From Mytilus trossulus (lineage: Eukaryota > Mollusca > Bivalvia > Mytilida > Mytilidae), in the NCBI RefSeq assembly GCF_036588685.1, contig NC_086374.1, forward strand, positions 87,910,059 through 87,974,058: a DNA stretch of 64,000 nucleotides, in the 5' to 3' direction. Positions within the stretch are counted from its first letter, which is position 1. Each line of letters starts with the position of its first letter. Of this stretch, positions 57,791 to 64,000 are shown one piece after another. Below the pieces are notes generated by a model. That model did no database searches. It had not been told where the DNA came from and saw only the letters and a program-made list of their open reading frames with translations. Position numbers and translations under genes: made by a program.

Positions 57791-58580
57791 GTAAGTCTGC
57801 ATTGCAGACGAGACAAGATTGATTAGACAGTCATTGCATGTTTTCAGTTATCGTAATTATGTATAAATGCGAGTACTATTAGACCTGTACTTGTTGCTAT
57901 ATAAAAGGGCCCCAAAAATTACTAATGTTAAAACCATTCAAACTGGATAACCAACGGTATAATCTATGTAAAAAATGAGAAAGGAGAAACACTTAAGATC
58001 ACACCAACAAGCGACAACTATTGAACATCAGATTCGTATTATATGTGTTTCTATTTGTAGCCATCTGATGAGTTAAGCCTGTTTCCACTGATTTTTAAAG
58101 TTCGGTCTTATGTTGTAATGTTACACCACTGTCCCAGGTTAGTGGATGGTTGCGATTCCGCTAATATGTGCAACCCCGCCACATTATTTATGTCCTTGTC
58201 CTGAGTCAGGAGCCTGTAATTCAGTGTTTGTCGTTTGTTTCTGTGTTATAAATTTGTTTTGCGTTCATTTTTATTTTTCCAGACATGTGTGTCAGTTAGA
58301 AAACTGATATATATTTAAAGCCTTTATTTCCGATAATATTTGAAACTGCATTGCGATTGGGATCCAAAATCTGCAGGAACCATGTTTGGCTGAACTTTTT
58401 GAGACTCCGGACGTTAGACAATTTTTATTATATTATTTTTTGTTTACTGATTTTTGGTTTCACCCGAAGAATATGCTGTTTGTTCGATTAATATACATTA
58501 CATTTCATCTTTTCTGGATTCGAGTACAAAAAAATACCCAAACCCTTATATCCCTCAACTTACTCTTACAATCATAACAA
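57791..58580. other. Intergenic, no gene seen
   Basis: Includes a repeat B tail at about 57895-58030. A 63-codon frame at 58386-58577 has no recognisable relatives. Confidence 0.4.
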
Positions 58581-58581
58581 C

Positions 58582-59457
58582 TTAGAGTGCACACGCTAAA
58601 ATGTCTCGCCTTCTGTACTAATCATTGATATTATGTTGATAGTCCTATAAGTATAAAGCTTTATTACAACTGTCACATCAACTTAACATTCATTAAGATA
58701 ACTAAACAAAGACCAATGAACCTTGAAAATGAGGTCAAGGTCAGATGAACCATGCCAGGCAGACCTGTACAGCTAACAATGCTTCTATACAACATAAATA
58801 GTTGACCTATGGCATATAGTATTAGATAAAAAGACAAAAACTCAAAAACTTAACTTTGACCACTGAACCATGAGAATGAGGTCAAGGTCACATGACATCT
58901 GCCCGTTAGACATGTACACCTTACAATCATTCCATACAACAAATATAGTAGACCTATTGCATATAGTATGAGAAAAACAGACCAAAACAGAAAAACTTAA
59001 CTATAACCACTGAAACATGAAAATGAGGTCAAGGTCACATGACACCTGCCAGTTGGACATGTACACCTTACAGTCCTTCCATACACCGAATATACTAGCC
59101 ATATTGCTTTAAGTATCTGAGATATGGACTTGACCACCAAAACTTAACCTTGTTCACTGATCCATGAAATGAGGTCAAGGTCAAGTGAAAACTGTCTGAC
59201 AGACATGAAGACCTTGCCAGGTACACACATTTTTTCTCAAGTGGTCAATGAACCATGAAAATGAGGTCAAGGACATTGGACATGTGACTGACGGTAACTT
59301 CGTAACACGAGGCATCTATATACAAAGTAAGAAGCATCCAGGTCTTCTACCTTCTAAAATATATTTAGCTTTTAAGAAGTTAGCTAACACCGCCGCCGCC
59401 GGATCAATATCCCTATGTCGAGCTTTCTGCAACAAAAGTTGCAGGCTCGACAAAAAT
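58582..59457 (+). mobile_element. Mollusc-type repeat with GAGGTCAAGGTCA units, copy 2
   Basis: Same start, end and internal unit order as 38332-39320, without the GGCAACA insertion. Ends in CGCCGCCGCCGGATC and GTCGAGCTTTCTGC. Confidence 0.8.
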
Positions 59458-60310
59458 AAGAAGATATGTTATGATTGCCAGGAAAACCAGGTTTCGCGTA
59501 AGTAGTAGTTGCAGGATTTGTTTTACCTTGAGGTAAGAATTTTTACCAAGTTACGACAAGAGAAACAAATTTCCACCAATGGGGTGTCAGAATATCGTGG
59601 CGACTCCGCCTAATTAGCTAGGTAGGGCTAAAAGTGCAACCCATAGATTCAAACAAATCGTCCTTCAAGGGTTGTTGGTCCATATGAGGGGTCAATAAAT
59701 GAATTCATCCATGTGACTGATTTGTAGATTTTATTTTCTGTCATTGGTACGGTTTGATATCTCTATCTATCAATTACAGTTTTCAACAAAGTAATTATAA
59801 CAGTTCATGGTAACACTAAAACTGAATAGTATTGTTTTCTTAAAATTGATAAAAGGACAGACCTTGACCGGCTCATCATTTAACTCACTTATTGGCTAGT
59901 TCTTTAACTGCTTTGATTTAACTAGATTGTTCTAATTAAGCAACAGCTGCAATGATTTTTGATGGAAGAGGACGCGGTTTGTCAGAGTATGATCACCCCG
60001 ATGATCTAACACTTACACACCAAGTCTAAGTGGGATAACATTTTCCATGTCAGGCAACACAAATGTTATTTAAGGTTAATTCATGTTCATCAAATCTTTG
60101 TGAAGATATGTGTGATAAGGATGATTGCCGTTATATTTTTTTAATTTCTAATCACCTATCAGTTTCATCAAAGGAATTTACAAAACAATGACTGGACACT
60201 TCATTGATGAGGTTATCCTAAAACACCTATCTATCGATGGACTGGTTTATTGTGAGCGAATCGGTTAAACTCCGCCTAGTCAAGTGAAATAAATCGAGTA
60301 ATAACAGCAC
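59458..60310. other. Intergenic, no gene seen
   Basis: AT-rich, no repeat or coding region recognised. Confidence 0.4.
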
Positions 60311-60472
60311 AGAGGCGGATACAGAACTTTTCCCAAAGGGTGAGGGGAGCGCTGACTGACCTAAGGGGGGAGCCCGCTCCACTAATGCTTCAATTGTGTC
60401 AGTAATATATAATCAACCAAATTTTCCCCAAGAAGGGGGGGGGGGGCTGCCCCCTTCTGGATTCGCCTATGC
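60311..60472. mobile_element. Small inverted-repeat element (MITE-like)
   Basis: The left end AGAGGCGGATACAGAA and right end TTCTGGATTCGCCTAT are imperfect inverted repeats around a C/G-rich centre with a run of twelve G. Confidence 0.5.
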
Positions 60473-60689
60473 AGCCAGCATTTTTTTTTTAACTTAACAC
60501 TATGCCGCATTTCTACATTTATAGGACGTTGACAATTACAGCCTTGAACTCTTTCAAATTTTTCTAAATTCAAAAGAAATTTATTCTAGATGTTCAATTT
60601 TCGGAAGAGACTGACAAAATATGTTTTAATCATTAGCAAACCGAATTCGAAGAACTAGTTTATGGGGAATGTGTCCATGGAATACAGAT

Positions 60690-61305
60690 TTGAACATAAC
60701 GTTTTAAAGGGACATAACTCAGGAACAGTAAAAGTACCACTACCAAAATTAGTACTTGATCTGAATTTTGTGGTAATGTAAAGCCTGCTAAGTGTCATCA
60801 CATTTAGTTGAGGTAAACTTAAGAACAGAAACAAAATTATGTTAGCATTTTTTTCCATTTGTAAAGGGGTATAATCTAGGATAGTAAAGGTGACGCCACC
60901 AAACTTTATCTTTGTTTTGTGATACTTATCATTGTGTAAAAGTTGCATAATATTTGGTTGAGGCAAACTAAAGTCAAAATGGAAACGTAAAATTCAGCAT
61001 TTTTTTTCCATTTGTAAAAGAGCACAACTCTAGAACTTCAGATTTTTTTCCATTTGTAAAAGAGCACAACTCTAGAACAATAAAATCGACGCCACCAAAA
61101 ATCAAACTTGATCAGAGTTTTGTGGTAATAAGCATTGTGTATACGTTTCATAACATTCGGTTGAGGCAAACTTTAAAAGTTATGAACGGGAACAAAAAAA
61201 TCAGCTTTTTTCCCCATTTGTTAGAAGCATAACTCTCGGACGATAAAAGTGACCCAACCAAAATTTAAACGATCTATTATTTGTGGTAATAGGCATTTAA
61301 AGCTG
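60690..61305. repeat. Diverged tandem repeat of about 130-160 bases
   Basis: Four to five copies of a unit with AGGGACATAACTC (or GAGCACAACTCTAGAAC), AAAAGTGACGCCACCAAA, TTTTGTGGTAATA and GGTTGAGGCAAAC. The spacing varies, and one short internal duplication is present at 61000-61080. Confidence 0.8.
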
Positions 61306-61439
61306 ACTATGCGGAATGGGTTTAGCTGATTGTAGAAGACCGTATGTCGACCTATAGTTTTTTAAATTATCTACTATCTGTGTTATTTAGTCTCTTCTTT
61401 AAACTTTTTTTCATTGGCAATCATATCACTTGTTTTCAA

Positions 61440-61956
61440 TATAATATAACTTTAAAATTCAATGTAATTATAGTAGTCAATGTTCCCTTGCATTTCGATA
61501 CATAAATGATAAAAACATTGTATAAATGATATTTAATGTCTATCTCTGACAACAACAAAGTAAATAAAGTAACATGTATGTTCTCTTTTTTAAATTGAAC
61601 TAAAATTATGCCATATTCAATGATTGTTCAATTACAAAAATTCAATGATTGTTCCACTACAAATACTGAAATAATTGTGCATTTACAGAATACACATGAT
61701 TGTTAAACAAGCTTTGTCAAAATCTTGTTTCTAGTTACCAAAAAAATCTTAAGTGTTATTTTCCTTTTTTGTAGAACTGAAAGTATGCATCATTTAATCA
61801 TTAGTTCACTAAAAAAATAACACAATCATCCAAACATAATTCAAAAACAATAACAATGAACACAAATCAAATGATAAAGTAAAAAACATATGGTCAAATG
61901 TCTATAGTCAGCAATATATGACAAATTGAAAATATAACTAAAAAGTCATCCTGTAT
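61440..61956 (-). other. 3' flank of sHSP gene 2, shared with gene 1
   Basis: Matches 50270-50612 in blocks, for example GACAACAACAAAGTAAATAAAG and TAAATTGAACTAAAATTATG, so the gene duplication includes the 3' region. A possible ATTAAA poly(A) signal lies at 61537-61532 on the minus strand, at the position matching gene 1. Confidence 0.6.
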
Positions 61957-63862
61957 CTACTTTTTGGCTTGTTCCATTTCAACATCTTCAGCCATTGGTG
62001 CACGGATAGTAAGATTGCCTTTATCATCTCTAAAACATTGGATGTTCTTCCCATCCACAGACCGGGGAACTGTCATCTGACGAAAGAACGACTCACGAAT
62101 TTCATGACCATCCTCAGACCTCTGTCTTTCTCCTTGGGCTGTCAACATACCATCTTTGCATGTAACTTTTACCTCCTCTGGTCGATAGTTGTCGACACTG
62201 AATGTCATCAAATTGTTGTGGCTGTCACTGGACACCAAGGCCCGACCTTCTTGTGGGACAACTTGGAGTTGCTTCTCCTCTGACAGACGGTACGGCGCTT
62301 CTAACATCATAGTTCCATCAGATTTCATGAAGCTGTGAATTTTTTCAGCATCGACATTCTCTGGAATCTGGACTGTCCTTGTGCGCTCGACGGTATCTCC
62401 CCATTCATCATTACCATCTGTGTACTTAGCATGAATTATTACTTTACCTAAAATATAGAATAATACTTTTTTAAGTTATAGCGCTCACGAAAATTTCTTA
62501 CTCTCACATTCTTTTAATATTCTATGGCATATTTGTGTACAATTAAATATTACTAGTCCATCCCGATTCCGAATATCAGTTTTCGACCCTATTTGAGTAC
62601 TTTTAATTCTTTTATGTAAACATATTATAAAAATGACCAAGATACGAATAATGCATTTTTGTTGTATGTCATGTCGACTCGATGATATTAAGCCATCCCC
62701 TTTTTTCCAAAATACGCTGTTTTGGTAGTCTTTTAATTTCAGTCATTTTGCGTTTTTTTCTGCATTGTTTGAACATAAATACCGTAGAAATAACATGTAT
62801 ATGCTATATATTTATTTCCTTGGCATTGATAGAACACAAAAAAAATAACTGATTTAGGAAAAGGGGAGGGCTTTAAAACATTGGGGTTCACTATTCCTTT
62901 TAATCTGTTGCGTGCTACGTGTTGCAGATTATTAGTATAGCTCCCCCTTTTCAAACACAATATTGCATGTCTCGTCTATCAAACATTTTCGGAGAAGGAG
63001 AGATTTCCATCGTAAAATTTTGTATACAAACAATATTATTTAAACAGATAAATACCATGAAATTTTATCCTGTTAAAGGGAGGTTATATTTTGTGTGTAT
63101 TGAGACAATATTTCAAAGACAGATTGTCATATATCATGGATCATCATGCATGTACTGTTTTCAATTTATAATAATTTGATAAAGAAATATCTTCATCTTC
63201 ATGGACAGTATTTCACACACAAACATATTGTCATGGACAAATTTTTACAATGAAATGTTGTCATGGAAGAATTTTACTATCAACATGTTTTGAAAAAAAG
63301 AAAAAAGACTGACAACTTGCATCCGAACATCGATCTTCATTGTGAACAGAACAAAAAGAAAAGGGCGATTGAATACAGAAATCGACAAATTTAGGCTACG
63401 TAAAACACGCACCTCTTTCTAGTTGAACCCCGTTATACCCACTTATAGCCCTTAACATAGCACAATTAAATTATTACTGCATGGTTGGTTTAAAAAAATT
63501 CGGTTCACACACTTATAAATTAAATGCCACTTATAAAATTCACATCAAAGTAGGCAAACATAGGTTCATCCATTGTCTCTGCTAAAAAGTTAAAAATAAG
63601 ACTAGTAAAACAGTAAATTAAAACCCTTACCGTCGTCTACTTTCACTTTGACATGTTCTGCATTGAAGTCTCCAATCTTCACGCTGTATGTCCATTTTCT
63701 ATCCGCAAGTGAATTTTCAGGTCTGCGTCTTCTCTGCATAGCCATCATGGGGCGACCATACCCCCAACTAAGGGGGCTCCAGTCATCCAAGAAGCTGAAC
63801 ATGTCATCTGAATCATTCTGTCTTTGACTGTTGCGGTTCCAAAGTACTGGGACGAAAGACAT
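61957..63862 (-). CDS. Small heat-shock protein with two alpha-crystallin domains, gene 2
   Basis: Exons 63862-63631 and 62447-61957, the same intron position and phase as gene 1, give 240 residues starting MSFVPVLWNR. The exon 2 part (164 residues) is nearly the same as gene 1, with changes such as V to L after PYR, SQSN to SHNN, and the C-terminal QAKK for QAKH. Exon 1 differs more: the arm is WSPLSWGYGRPMMAMQRRRRP and the first domain reads KWTYSVKIGDFNAEHVKVKVDDG. The same holdase function is expected. The head-to-tail arrangement and shared promoter and 3' flank mark a tandem duplication; stronger conservation in exon 2 than exon 1 could mean gene conversion or constraint. Confidence 0.95.
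62448..63630 (-). other. Intron of sHSP gene 2
   Basis: Donor GTAAGG, acceptor TTTTAG. Longer than the 817-base intron of gene 1 and largely unrelated to it except near the acceptor. No gene seen inside. Confidence 0.7.
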
Positions 63863-63949
63863 GTTTACGATTTTTGTCTTTTGGCTGGTAGTCTAGTGAC
63901 GATACTATAGTTTGTCCGTTTCGTTTTGAGACCATACTATTTTCTTCAG

Positions 63950-63960
63950 CTTTTATATAC
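63950..63960 (-). promoter_or_regulatory. TATA box of sHSP gene 2
   Basis: Minus-strand GTATATAAAAG about 90 bases upstream of the ATG. Confidence 0.8.
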
Positions 63961-63973
63961 CCTGAAAGCATGC

Positions 63974-63991
63974 TTCTCGCAAGTTGTAGAA
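63974..63991. promoter_or_regulatory. Heat-shock element of sHSP gene 2
   Basis: TTC-nn-GCA-nn-TTG-nn-GAA, matching the gene 1 element at 52280-52297 in position and spacing. Confidence 0.7.
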
Positions 63992-64000
63992 ATTTAAGAC

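Overview
This is an intron-rich, AT-rich animal genomic window. Its genes and its dense mix of young and decayed repeats (hammerhead-bearing 'retrozyme' repeats, Penelope-like elements, tRNA-derived SINE-like repeats, minisatellites) suggest a bivalve mollusc, most likely a mussel such as Mytilus. The organism call is inference from gene content and repeat families I recognise; no species marker was tested.

Every gene I can support lies on the minus strand. From right to left: two tandem small heat-shock protein genes (61957-63862 and 50613-52152), each with two exons, 240 residues, two alpha-crystallin domains, a TATA box and a matching heat-shock element; one large four-exon gene (27912-40593) encoding about 1803 residues with a DZIP3-type HEPN domain, a coiled coil, a STAND/NACHT-like NTPase and about 34 ankyrin repeats; a D-threonine aldolase/D-serine dehydratase-like gene (seven coding exons found, 12396-21259, last short exon not found); and the first coding exon of a second copy of that gene at 1-79, which continues off the left edge. 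All splice junctions given were read by hand from GT/AG signals and checked for reading phase and family fit.

The rest is mainly repeats. Penelope-like retroelement remnants lie at 18.1-19.9 kb (reverse-transcriptase end plus GIY-YIG nuclease) and 41.2-43.5 kb (RT fragment split by other insertions), with short tails elsewhere. A LINE 3' end sits in an intron at 34.2-35.0 kb. About 355-bp repeats carrying type I hammerhead ribozyme motifs occur in at least thirteen places, in tandem at 37.1-37.9 kb and 41.8-42.7 kb; nine motifs look intact. A 27-bp minisatellite fills 52.8-56.9 kb between the two heat-shock genes with a 1210-bp higher-order repeat, and a relative lies at 47.7-48.7 kb. A 1526-bp terminal-inverted-repeat element (45349-46874) made of self-complementary repeats sits inside one copy of a segmental duplication whose other copy (11.0-12.0 kb) lacks it.

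The most interesting items are the HEPN-STAND-ankyrin gene, which looks like an NLR-like sensor with a possible RNase motif, and the hammerhead-retrozyme population beside Penelope-like elements that could mobilise it.
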